Shown here one piece after another: positions 1-5,072 of a stretch of DNA of 6,092 nt. Both the position numbers and the translations under genes were made by a program. Under the pieces are notes generated by a model. It worked only from the letters and a program-made list of their open reading frames with translations. It was not told where the DNA came from and made no database searches. The stretch lies in contig JAFXMP010000063.1 in the NCBI GenBank assembly GCA_017530275.1, positions 1 through 6,092 on the forward strand. The letters are read 5' to 3'. The number at the start of each line of letters is the position of its first letter. Within the stretch, counting starts at the first letter, position 1. The stretch comes from Clostridia bacterium. Its GTDB lineage: Bacteria > Bacillota_A > Clostridia > Christensenellales > Aristaeellaceae.

Positions 1-300
1 GTCCCCTGTGAAGCGCCGGCAGCGCCCGGAGCCGCTTCGTTTGCGGAAACGCTGAAAGCCAGCGCTTCTTCCCTCAGATCCTGCTCCCGCCGGGGGGCCA
101 TAAGCCCCGTTGCCGTACACCGGCGGCAGGTTCAGCCCCGGAAGCTGGCCTAAGCCCATGGAAAGCATGTGAGGGATGTTCAGGTTCATTTTTTCGGCGA
201 TGTGGCCCAGGGTGTTGGCCCCCTCGTCCCCAAAATCCGCCGCGTCGGGCAGATACCCGGCCCCTACGCTGTCCAGTACGATCCAGATAACGCGCTTCAT
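1..300 (-). CDS. deoB: Phosphopentomutase, N-terminal part (cut by window edge; possible frameshift)
   Basis: Phosphopentomutase interconverts ribose/deoxyribose 1-phosphate and 5-phosphate in cytosolic nucleoside salvage. The first 60 or so residues fit the family well: MKRVIWIVLDSVGAG, then PDAADFGDEGANTLGHIAE, then a short stretch ending GLGQLPGLNLPP. The first Asp of VLDSVG is a metal ligand in this alkaline-phosphatase-type fold. The start is secure: an AGGAGG site lies 7 bases upstream, and the Nudix stop is only 12 bases away, so the two genes are probably cotranscribed. After GAYG (about residue 68) the frame stays open but turns Arg/Gly-rich and no longer resembles DeoB. The family's GKDT-TGHWE nucleophile segment, expected about 10 residues later, is not seen in the next 33 codons. 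A run of six G (plus strand 92-97) sits at this point, and the neighbouring frame beyond it has codon use more like the other genes. The gene may carry a frameshift or an insertion. The identification is firm for the N-terminus only. Confidence 0.72.
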   Translation of the reverse strand, partial: MKRVIWIVLDSVGAGYLPDAADFGDEGANTLGHIAEKMNLNIPHMLSMGLGQLPGLNLPPVYGNGAYGPPAGAGSEGRSAGFQRFRKRSGSGRCRRFTGD

Positions 301-312
301 ATTTCTTCCTCC

Positions 313-765
313 TTATAGTACCCGGTTCTTTACGCCCTGAAAATAATCCCGCAGCGCTTCCGCATAATCTTCGGAAGGCAGCTCGGGTAAATCTTCTTTG
401 CTGAAAAACCGGAGCTCCAGCGATTCGTCGTCGATCCGGGGTTCCCCGGAAAGGATGCTGGCCTTGTACACGGCGCATACCACATGGGCCTTGTCCCCGT
501 TGGGCCATTGGGCATGGCGGTTGTGATATACGCCCACCAGATAATCCAGCTTCACTTCCAAGCCGGTTTCTTCCCGTACCTCGCGGATCGCCGTCTCGGC
601 GAAGGTTTCGTCCAATTCCATCAGCCCGCCGATCAGGCTCCAATTGCCGTTATCGCTGCGCCGCTGCAAAAGGATTTGATCCCCCTGGGTGATAATGGCC
701 CCGGCGGCGGTGAGGATGATTTTTCTGTGCCCGACCAGCGGGCGAATTTCTTTGATGTAGTCCAT
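313..765 (-). CDS. Nudix hydrolase
   Basis: A cytosolic 150-residue protein that should cleave a nucleoside diphosphate linked to another moiety, using divalent metal. The complete Nudix box GX5EX7REUXEEXGU is present at residues 47-69: it begins GGLMELDE and ends REVREETGL, with the metal-binding Glu residues intact. The N-terminus (MDYIKEIRPLVGHRKIIL) is typical of small Bacillota Nudix proteins often labelled ADP-ribose pyrophosphatase or MutT-like. The substrate cannot be told from sequence. The start at 765 is chosen because AAAGGGA lies about 7 bases upstream; an in-frame ATG at 789 would add eight residues but has only a weak site. The gene ends 12 bases before deoB, so the pair likely forms an operon, fitting a role in nucleotide clean-up or salvage. 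Confidence 0.93.
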   Translation of the reverse strand: MDYIKEIRPLVGHRKIILTAAGAIITQGDQILLQRRSDNGNWSLIGGLMELDETFAETAIREVREETGLEVKLDYLVGVYHNRHAQWPNGDKAHVVCAVYKASILSGEPRIDDESLELRFFSKEDLPELPSEDYAEALRDYFQGVKNRVL

Positions 766-810
766 TTCGTTATCCCTTTGTGGCGACATGTCACCGCTTT
801 TTCAAAATAT

Positions 811-839
811 ATAATGTAGAAAAAGTCATCTATTACCAA
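811..839 (-). promoter_or_regulatory. Weak candidate promoter for Nudix-deoB
   Basis: On the minus strand TTGGTA (839-834) is followed after 17 bases by CATTAT (816-811), in an AT-rich island about 45 bases ahead of the Nudix start. Each box departs from consensus in two or three positions. The same island carries a perfect TATAAT on the plus strand (810-815), but without a good -35 box. The island is the most promoter-like DNA here, but the exact boxes and the direction are uncertain. Confidence 0.3.
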
Positions 840-883
840 TCGCGTATCTGATACGTGGACGGGGTTGGGACCAACGGGGGATT

Positions 884-907
884 GTCAAGGGGGTACTCCC
901 CCTTGAC
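884..907. repeat. 10-bp-arm palindrome, copy A
   Basis: GTCAAGGGGG and its exact reverse complement are separated by TACT. It shares eight bases of each arm with the palindrome at 1045-1070, so the two bracket the central part of the array. No T-run follows on either strand, so it does not look like an intrinsic terminator. Confidence 0.85.
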
Positions 908-1044
908 TGCAATCCACAGCGGCGGCGTGTACGCCGCGAGGACGGAAAATTTGCGTAAGGAGCGTAGACGACTGGAGAAAATTTTCCTACCTTGCGGTTT
1001 TTCCGCCCGGGAGCGAAGCGAGAGGAAAAACCGTAGGGGGTTCT

Positions 1045-1070
1045 CGCAAGGGGGAAGAAACCCCCTTGCG
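1045..1070. repeat. 10-bp-arm palindrome, copy B
   Basis: CGCAAGGGGG and its exact reverse complement are separated by AAGAAA. The inner core matches the palindrome at 884-907. It abuts the terminator hairpin at 1071 with no intervening base, and neither strand has a T-run directly after it. Confidence 0.85.
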
Positions 1071-1103
1071 CGTTACCATTCAGCGAATGGTAACGATTTT
1101 TTT
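1071..1103 (+). terminator. Intrinsic terminator reading on the plus strand, abutting scpB stop
   Basis: CGTTACCATTC (1071-1081) pairs perfectly with GAATGGTAACG (1085-1095) around a three-base AGC loop. One A follows, then seven T (1097-1103). The T-run is on the plus strand, so the polarity is opposite to scpB, whose TAA stop lies at 1104-1102 within the run. On the minus strand the hairpin has an A-run before it but no T-run after it. It should therefore stop plus-strand transcripts, either an RNA from the array or antisense reading into scpB. Confidence 0.65.
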
Positions 1104-1653
1104 ACGGCACCAGTGGGTCGTTTTCCGCTGCTTCATCGTTCTTCGGTTCCGGGGGCGGGGGGAGCTGATCCAGGGAAGAAAGGCCGAAGTGGGATAAAAA
1201 TTTGTCCGTCGTTCCGTACAGGATGGGGCGGCCCAGGGCTTCCTTGCGGCCCACTTCCTCAATGAGGCCCTTATTCACCAGACTTTGCACGGAATAATCG
1301 CACTTGACCCCGCGCACGGCCTCGATCTCCAGGCGGGTGACGGGCTGCTTGTAAGCCACCACCGCCAGGGTTTCCAGGGCGGACTGGGAAAGGCTCTGCT
1401 TCTGGATGGGCTGCAAAAGCCGCTCCACATAGGGCGCGTATTCGGCGCGGGTGGAAAGCTGGATATGCTGGCCGAAGCGTTTCAGGGTAATGCCCCGGCG
1501 GTGATAGCTGTAATCGCTTTCCAGGGCGTCGATGGCCTGCCGGGCCTCGTCCTCGGTCACGTCCAGTGCGCGCTGAATTTCCCGCACATTGACCGGCTCC
1601 CCGGCTACGAACAGAATGGCCTCGATCACGTGGGCCAGTTCAGGTATATCCAT
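1102..1653 (-). CDS. scpB: Segregation and condensation protein B
   Basis: ScpB is the winged-helix subunit that binds the kleisin ScpA in the Smc-ScpAB complex, which organises and segregates the chromosome. The 183 residues fit the family. The N-terminal winged-helix domain begins MDIPELAHVIEAILFVAGEP. The second domain contains SALETLAVVAYKQPVTRLEI (91-110), EAVRGVKCDYSVQSLVNKGL (111-130), and EVGRKEALGRPILYGTTD followed by FLSHFGLSSLDQLP. A short Pro- and acid-rich tail ends the protein. The ATG at 1653 is preceded directly by TTG (1656), either of which could start; GGAGGG lies 11-14 bases upstream. The start overlaps the end of scpA by 14 bases, indicating coupled translation. The stop codon sits in an A-run bordering the hairpin array. 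Confidence 0.95.
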   Translation of the reverse strand: MDIPELAHVIEAILFVAGEPVNVREIQRALDVTEDEARQAIDALESDYSYHRRGITLKRFGQHIQLSTRAEYAPYVERLLQPIQKQSLSQSALETLAVVAYKQPVTRLEIEAVRGVKCDYSVQSLVNKGLIEEVGRKEALGRPILYGTTDKFLSHFGLSSLDQLPPPPEPKNDEAAENDPLVP

Positions 1654-2395
1654 CAATCTGCAATTCTCCCTCCGTGGGTTCTCCCTGCCTGGGTTCCAAT
1701 ACCATATCCCCGAAAACGCCGTCCTGCATGACCGCCGCCCGGCCCAAGCGCAAAAGCTCCAGCAGAGCCAGGAACAGGGTCACCACCTCGTCTCTGGAGG
1801 GGGCGGGGGAAAACAATTCCTCAAAGCGCACGGGGCCATTTTTCAGCCGTTTCAGAATATGGGCGGTGCACCGGGACACGGTGTATTCGTCCCGCACGAT
1901 GCGCCGGGCGGCATGCACAGATTCTTCCTCTTCTTCCGGCAACCGGGCCATCACCCGGGCGAAGGCCGCCAGCAGCCCTTCCATGGTCAGGTTTTTGAGT
2001 TCAAGGGTGGGCGGGGGCTGGGGGTATTCCTCCGGCAGCTTTTCAAACATCAGCGCCGCCGCTTTTTCAAAGCCCTGCATGTTCTGAGCGATTTCCTTGA
2101 ACCGCTGGTATTCCTCCAACTGGCGGATCAAAGCCTGCTCCGGATCCTCCTCGTCCTCCTTGGGCGGCTTGGGAAGCAATGCCCTGCTTTTGATTTCCAG
2201 CAGCGTGGCCGCCATGGAAATAAAGGCGCTGGCGTCGTCCATATCCAGGTCCGGGGCGTTCTGCACCGACTGGATATACTGATCCGTCACCTCGGACACG
2301 AAAATGTCCTTGATGTCGATTTTCGCCTTGCCGATCAGGAACAAAAGCATGTCCAGCGGCCCGTCAAACTGGCTTAAATGCAATGTGAGCGCCAT
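1640..2395 (-). CDS. scpA: Segregation and condensation protein A (kleisin)
   Basis: ScpA is the bacterial kleisin that bridges the two heads of the Smc dimer and binds ScpB. The 251 residues show the family pattern: an N-terminal helical domain with FDGPLDMLLFLIGKAKIDI (10-28) and FISMAATLLEIKSRALLPK (58-76), a Pro/Glu-rich linker (about 77-160), and a C-terminal winged helix with VVTLFLALLELLRLGRAAV (204-222) then GDMVLEP. The start is set by homology: MALTLHLSQFDGPL is the usual N-terminus. The frame stays open far upstream to 2800, but that extension has no ScpA character. Unusually, no Shine-Dalgarno sequence lies in the 12 bases between the start and a long palindrome (2408-2454). The gene follows the M50 protease and overlaps scpB, a known Bacillota neighbourhood. 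Confidence 0.95.
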   Translation of the reverse strand: MALTLHLSQFDGPLDMLLFLIGKAKIDIKDIFVSEVTDQYIQSVQNAPDLDMDDASAFISMAATLLEIKSRALLPKPPKEDEEDPEQALIRQLEEYQRFKEIAQNMQGFEKAAALMFEKLPEEYPQPPPTLELKNLTMEGLLAAFARVMARLPEEEEESVHAARRIVRDEYTVSRCTAHILKRLKNGPVRFEELFSPAPSRDEVVTLFLALLELLRLGRAAVMQDGVFGDMVLEPRQGEPTEGELQIDGYT

Positions 2396-2407
2396 TTTTG
2401 GTAATTT

Positions 2408-2454
2408 TCTGGGGGGAACCATTCTTTGGAGCCCAAAGAATGGTTCCCTCCAGA
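2408..2454. repeat. 47-bp palindrome before scpA (22-bp arms, one mismatch)
   Basis: Arms 2408-2429 and 2433-2454 are reverse complements except at the 2413/2449 pair. The innermost 16 bp (2414-2429/2433-2448) are perfect, around a loop of AGC (GCT on the minus strand). It occupies much of the 116-base gap between the M50 stop and scpA, and it ends 12 bases before the scpA ATG. No T-run follows on either strand, so it is not a standard terminator. A strong hairpin in the shared mRNA could slow decay or affect scpA initiation, or it could be a dispersed palindromic element. The inner ACCATTC...GAATGGT and the AGC loop also occur in the hairpin at 1071-1095. Confidence 0.85.
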
Positions 2455-2511
2455 CCCCCTTCCAAGAAAAGCATAAGGAAGCCTGATCAATTCTTTCCTG
2501 GTTTTTGGCTG

Positions 2512-3438
2512 TCAACCAAGACCAAACACCCACAGGATGGCGTTCAGCACGCCGCCCTGCACGAAGTAAACCGCCGTGCTGATGGCTGTGGAAAAAATAT
2601 CCGTAAAGTAGAACAACGCCAGCATGCCGATCATCAGCAGGTTCATCACCTTGGCCGGAATATGCAGCCTGCCCCGCAGGAAAATGTCGTTCACCACATG
2701 GTAGCCGTCCAGGGGCGGGATAGGGATCAGGTTGAAAACAGCCAGGCTCAGGTTGATGCGGGCAAAAAACATGAGGAACCTTTGCACATAAATCAGCCAC
2801 GGGGAACGCAGGTATTCGGACAAGCCCTCCAGTGCGAAATAATAAGTGCCCGTGCTGTCGTATACGATGCTCATATTCTGGAATTGAGAGGGGGTCAGCA
2901 GGCTCAAATAGGCGGAATTGTCAGTCACGCTGCGAATGTATTGGGTGGCGTCCTCCACGATGATGGAGTTTCCACCGCTCAGCACGGTATAGAAATTCAT
3001 ACCCTGAAAGCTCAAAAATTCCCGGGGCGTGGTGAGACTGCCAAGCGTCCAAAGCTCCGGCTTCCACAGCAGTTGATTGACGCCGGTCATCAGCAGCATA
3101 ATCATCAAAAACAGGCAGAAATTCATGGCGATGCCCGCGAGGGACACCAGCAGATCGTCCCGCCGGTAGTGCTTGTAATTCCGGGGATTCACCGGCACAG
3201 GCCGGGCCCAGCCGAAACCGAACAGCACCATGAACAGGGTGCCGATGGGGTCCAGGTGTTTTAAGGGATTGAAGGTGAGCCGCCCCATCATCTGGGCCGT
3301 GGGGTCGCCGCAGCGATAGGCCACGTAGCCGTGTGAAAGCTCGTGCAGCGTCAGGGCGATCAGGATAGCGGGGATCTGATACAGCAATATGATCAGCGTG
3401 CCTATGGGGTCGCTTTGCAAGGCGGATAAAATGCCCAA
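2512..3438 (-). CDS. Site-2 protease family (M50) membrane metalloprotease
   Basis: An integral-membrane zinc protease that cleaves substrates within the membrane. HELSH at residues 32-36 gives the HEXXH zinc motif inside the first membrane segment, and NLIPIPPLDGYHV (236-248) supplies the third zinc ligand, Asp244. Between them are GDPTAQMMGRLTFNPLKHLDPIG and FGFGWARPVPVNP, hallmarks of the Rv0359-like S2P branch, with a hydrophobic segment around residues 98-118. The start is the TTG at 3438: GGAAGGAG lies 10 bases upstream, downstream of a good promoter. A TTG at 3501 would start within the promoter itself. At 308 residues it is longer than the usual 200-230 of this branch, because about 90 residues (roughly 122-214) are inserted between two membrane segments. 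It heads the scpA-scpB transcription unit. The substrate is unknown. Confidence 0.9.
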   Translation of the reverse strand: MGILSALQSDPIGTLIILLYQIPAILIALTLHELSHGYVAYRCGDPTAQMMGRLTFNPLKHLDPIGTLFMVLFGFGWARPVPVNPRNYKHYRRDDLLVSLAGIAMNFCLFLMIMLLMTGVNQLLWKPELWTLGSLTTPREFLSFQGMNFYTVLSGGNSIIVEDATQYIRSVTDNSAYLSLLTPSQFQNMSIVYDSTGTYYFALEGLSEYLRSPWLIYVQRFLMFFARINLSLAVFNLIPIPPLDGYHVVNDIFLRGRLHIPAKVMNLLMIGMLALFYFTDIFSTAISTAVYFVQGGVLNAILWVFGLG

Positions 3439-3457
3439 ATCGATAATTCTCCTTCCA

Positions 3458-3479
3458 ATATAATATGGAGTGATTATAT
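3458..3479. promoter_or_regulatory. AT-rich dyad over the M50 -10 box (possible operator)
   Basis: ATATAAT and its reverse complement ATTATAT are separated by eight bases. One arm includes most of the -10 box and the other lies at or just past the expected transcription start. A repressor site is possible, but 7-bp arms made only of A and T can arise by chance around a -10 box. Confidence 0.25.
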
Positions 3480-3501
3480 CCGATAACGGGGGAAAACACA
3501 A
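3473..3501 (-). promoter_or_regulatory. Sigma-A-type promoter for M50 protease-scpA-scpB
   Basis: On the minus strand TTGTGT (3501-3496) is followed after exactly 17 bases by a perfect TATAAT (3478-3473). The expected transcription start near 3466 leaves a leader of about 28 bases containing the GGAAGGAG site. The -35 box matches consensus only in its TTG. Confidence 0.7.
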
Positions 3502-3593
3502 GCCCCTGGGGGAAGAAGGTGCGATTTTACCGGATAAGGGAGGGGCGAAGGGAGAAAATAGGAAAGAATGTGCCGCATCCCGGTCTGAAACGC

Positions 3594-3622
3594 TTGACGG
3601 GCAGGCGCGAAAAGAGTATAAT
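3594..3622 (+). promoter_or_regulatory. Sigma-A-type promoter for the SecD-like gene
   Basis: TTGACG (3594-3599), a 17-base spacer and a perfect TATAAT (3617-3622) form a near-consensus promoter. Transcription should start near 3629, giving a leader of about 70 bases before the ATG at 3700. It is divergent from the M50 promoter, and the two -35 boxes are about 92 bases apart. Confidence 0.82.
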
Positions 3623-3653
3623 ATGCCAGTCTACCAAAAAGGAGAAAACGCCG

Positions 3654-3878
3654 ATGCGCGTTTTGAAGCAGCAATTACAACGAGAGGAAGAGATTCATTA
3701 TGGCCACGAAGAATACCAAAACCCGCAAACCGTTGACTTCCGGCGCGAAAGGCCTGATTTGCCTTGCTATTCTGCTGGCGTTGACGATTTTTATTTCCTG
3801 CCTGTCCATTACGGGCATGAACCTGGATGCGGAAGGCGTGAACGTGCTTTTGCCCTGGGTTCCTGTCAGCAGCGCTAA
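3654..3878 (+). other. Candidate upstream ORF overlapping the SecD-like start out of frame
   Basis: AAAAAGGAG (3636-3644) is the best ribosome site in this leader and lies nine bases before an ATG at 3654. That frame (MRVLKQQLQREEEIHYGHEE...) runs 74 codons, passes over the start of the SecD-like gene in a different frame, and stops at 3878. Beyond the overlap the peptide is a shadow of the other frame and looks like no protein. Only the strong site and its start suggest translation, which would compete with or modulate the main gene. It may instead be a chance ATG. Confidence 0.25.
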
Positions 3879-5007
3879 CTGGCCCGCTTCCCTGCCGGTG
3901 AGCCGAGCCTTGGGCGGCGGTACTTATGTGGAATATTCCTATACGCTGGCCGAGGATGCGGCTGACAATGCCTTAAACGATTCCGTGAATATCATTCGCG
4001 AGCGTCTTGTTCAGATGGGCGAAGCTGACGCCGATGTTTCCGTAAAAGACGGCGCTGTGCGCATCGAACTGCGGAAAATGGACGCCTCCCGGCTGGCCTC
4101 CCTGCGCAATATGGCCATCATGGGCGGTCAGTTTGAATTCACTGATACCAACAGCAATGTGATCCTGACGGAAAAAGACATAAGCCGGGCTGAGGTAAAG
4201 GTGAACTACAACAACGCCCGCACCTCTTACACTGTTTCCCTGGTATTCAGCGTGAATAAGGACGGCCAGACCAAACTGGCGGAAACCAATCCTTCCTACC
4301 TGAGTGTCACCTGCGACGGCGACAGCGTTTCTTCCTACGCGATCGTGTCCGGCGACACCGTCACCTGCAGCCTGGGCAGCAACAATACCGCCTATAATAC
4401 CGGCGCCAATCTGGCGTTTCTGGTCAATACCGGCGCGGTGGATATGACCCTGGTGCTGCGGGATTCCGGCATGACCGACGCTTCCATGGGCAGCGTGCAG
4501 AATGTGGTGCTGATTGTATTCGCGCTGCTGCTGCTCTGCACTCTGGTTTACATGGTGATTACCGGAAAACTTACCGGCATTGCGGGCTTCCTGTCCGTCT
4601 GGTGCGCGGTGGTGCTGAATCTGTTCTTTGTTGCCGCCATCGTGGTGCCCAGCGTGTACATGCTGAATGTGGGCTGTCTTATAGCGGTTCTGCTGGGTGT
4701 GCTCGTGGCGATGTATGCCGCAGTCACCCGCACCGACGCGATCAGCAAGCAGATCAGCGAAGGCAGCGCTCCCAAGGCCGCCAGCAAGCTGGGTTTCAAA
4801 GCGGCCGCCAAGAATATTTGGATCGCCCATGGTGCTGTGCTGGTTGTAGCTCTGATCCTGATGATCTTCAGCTTCTCTAAATCCACCGGTTACACCTTGG
4901 CCTCCGGTGTGGTGGCCAGTGCCATGACGACCGTGGTGATGCGCGCTTTCCAGTTCTGTTTCACCATGATCACTAACAAGCCTTCTCTGTTTGGCAAGGC
5001 GAAATAA
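3700..5007 (+). CDS. Divergent SecD-like membrane protein
   Basis: SecD works with SecF in the membrane, using the proton gradient to pull secreted proteins out of the SecYEG channel. This 435-residue protein has the SecD layout: a first membrane helix (about 18-37), an external P1-like region, and five C-terminal membrane helices (about 265-287, 293-316, 320-342, 373-393, 398-423). SecD-like signatures are ALGGGTYVEYSY (70-81), SVNIIRERLVQMG (95-107), and RLASLRNMAIMGGQFEF (131-147). AASKLGFKAAAKNIW (360-374) resembles the A-A-GFKRA-STI loop of SecD. The usual GMAVDANVLIFERI segment reads GVLVAMYAAVTRTD (333-346), so the conserved Asp is Ala337. No secF follows; recJ comes next, as it often does after secDF in Clostridia. 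The ATG has AGAGGAAGAG upstream, and the frame closes at 3664. It may be a degenerate SecD or a repurposed paralogue. SecD kinship is likely; transport activity is doubtful. Confidence 0.75.
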   Translation: MATKNTKTRKPLTSGAKGLICLAILLALTIFISCLSITGMNLDAEGVNVLLPWVPVSSANWPASLPVSRALGGGTYVEYSYTLAEDAADNALNDSVNIIRERLVQMGEADADVSVKDGAVRIELRKMDASRLASLRNMAIMGGQFEFTDTNSNVILTEKDISRAEVKVNYNNARTSYTVSLVFSVNKDGQTKLAETNPSYLSVTCDGDSVSSYAIVSGDTVTCSLGSNNTAYNTGANLAFLVNTGAVDMTLVLRDSGMTDASMGSVQNVVLIVFALLLLCTLVYMVITGKLTGIAGFLSVWCAVVLNLFFVAAIVVPSVYMLNVGCLIAVLLGVLVAMYAAVTRTDAISKQISEGSAPKAASKLGFKAAAKNIWIAHGAVLVVALILMIFSFSKSTGYTLASGVVASAMTTVVMRAFQFCFTMITNKPSLFGKAK

Positions 5008-5016
5008 AAACTATGC

Positions 5017-5050
5017 GGGTGCCGTGTTTATCGCGCGGCACCCTCTTTTT
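5017..5050 (+). terminator. Intrinsic terminator after the SecD-like gene
   Basis: GGGTGCCG (5017-5024) pairs with CGGCACCC (5036-5043), with two further pairs possible inside. TCTTTTT follows, and a second T-run lies at 5055-5060. It begins 10 bases after the stop codon. Because recJ starts only 23 bases beyond it and no separate promoter is evident, recJ may depend on partial read-through. Confidence 0.85.
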
Positions 5051-5072
5051 ATCCTTTTTTCGGAGGAATGCA

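Larger units (their letters stand above)
843..1095. repeat. Intergenic array of eight inverted repeats (possible structured RNA or palindromic element)
   Basis: The 336 bases between the Nudix start and the scpB stop hold no convincing gene. Instead they carry consecutive inverted repeats: 843-848/850-855; 864-867/872-875; 884-893/898-907; 922-928/931-937; 944-952/979-987; 995-1004/1024-1033 (extendable to 990/1038 with G-U pairs); 1045-1054/1061-1070; and 1071-1081/1085-1095. Most arms are perfect over 6-11 bp, and the hairpins lie almost end to end. The third and seventh share the core CAAGGGGG...CCCCCTTG. The last is followed by seven T on the plus strand. The array could be a plus-strand noncoding RNA ending in a terminator, a compound REP- or MITE-like element, or an mRNA 3' structure after scpB. 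No known RNA family was recognised: I saw no RNase P, tmRNA or SRP landmarks. The repeats are directly visible; the function is unknown. Confidence 0.8.

Noticed and set aside
843..1095. CRISPR array
   Set aside because: The repeats are inverted, not direct, differ in sequence, have no equal spacers, and no cas gene is near.
843..1103. Known RNA (RNase P, tmRNA, SRP RNA, 6S, T-box or a metabolite riboswitch)
   Set aside because: I saw none of the landmark motifs of these families, and the order of simple hairpins does not resemble any that I know.
855..1265. Plus-strand open frame of 136 codons across the hairpin array into scpB
   Set aside because: It runs through the inverted repeats and then antisense to scpB, with no ribosome site and no protein-like composition.
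1589..2377. Long plus-strand open frame antisense to scpA (262 codons)
   Set aside because: It mirrors the GC-rich codons of scpA, is rich in Gln, His and Gly, and has no family signature; scpA on the other strand is unmistakable.
2408..2454. Intrinsic terminator between the M50 gene and scpA
   Set aside because: The stem is strong, but no T-run follows on either strand, and M50-scpA-scpB is normally one transcription unit.
2396..2800. N-terminal extension of scpA by up to 135 codons
   Set aside because: The frame happens to stay open through the palindrome and the end of the M50 gene, but ScpA proteins begin at the MALT position and the extension has no conserved features.
2398..3264. Plus-strand open frame antisense to the M50 protease (288 codons)
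   Set aside because: It is His/Gln-rich shadow sequence opposite a gene with clear HELSH and PPLDG motifs.
3439..3501. Upstream TTG start for the M50 protease at 3501
   Set aside because: It would place the start codon within the -35 box, while the TTG at 3438 has a strong, well-spaced ribosome site.
3973..4830. Minus-strand open frame antisense to the SecD-like gene (285 codons)
   Set aside because: It is a His/Gly/Gln-rich shadow lacking a ribosome site; the opposite strand encodes helices in the SecD pattern.
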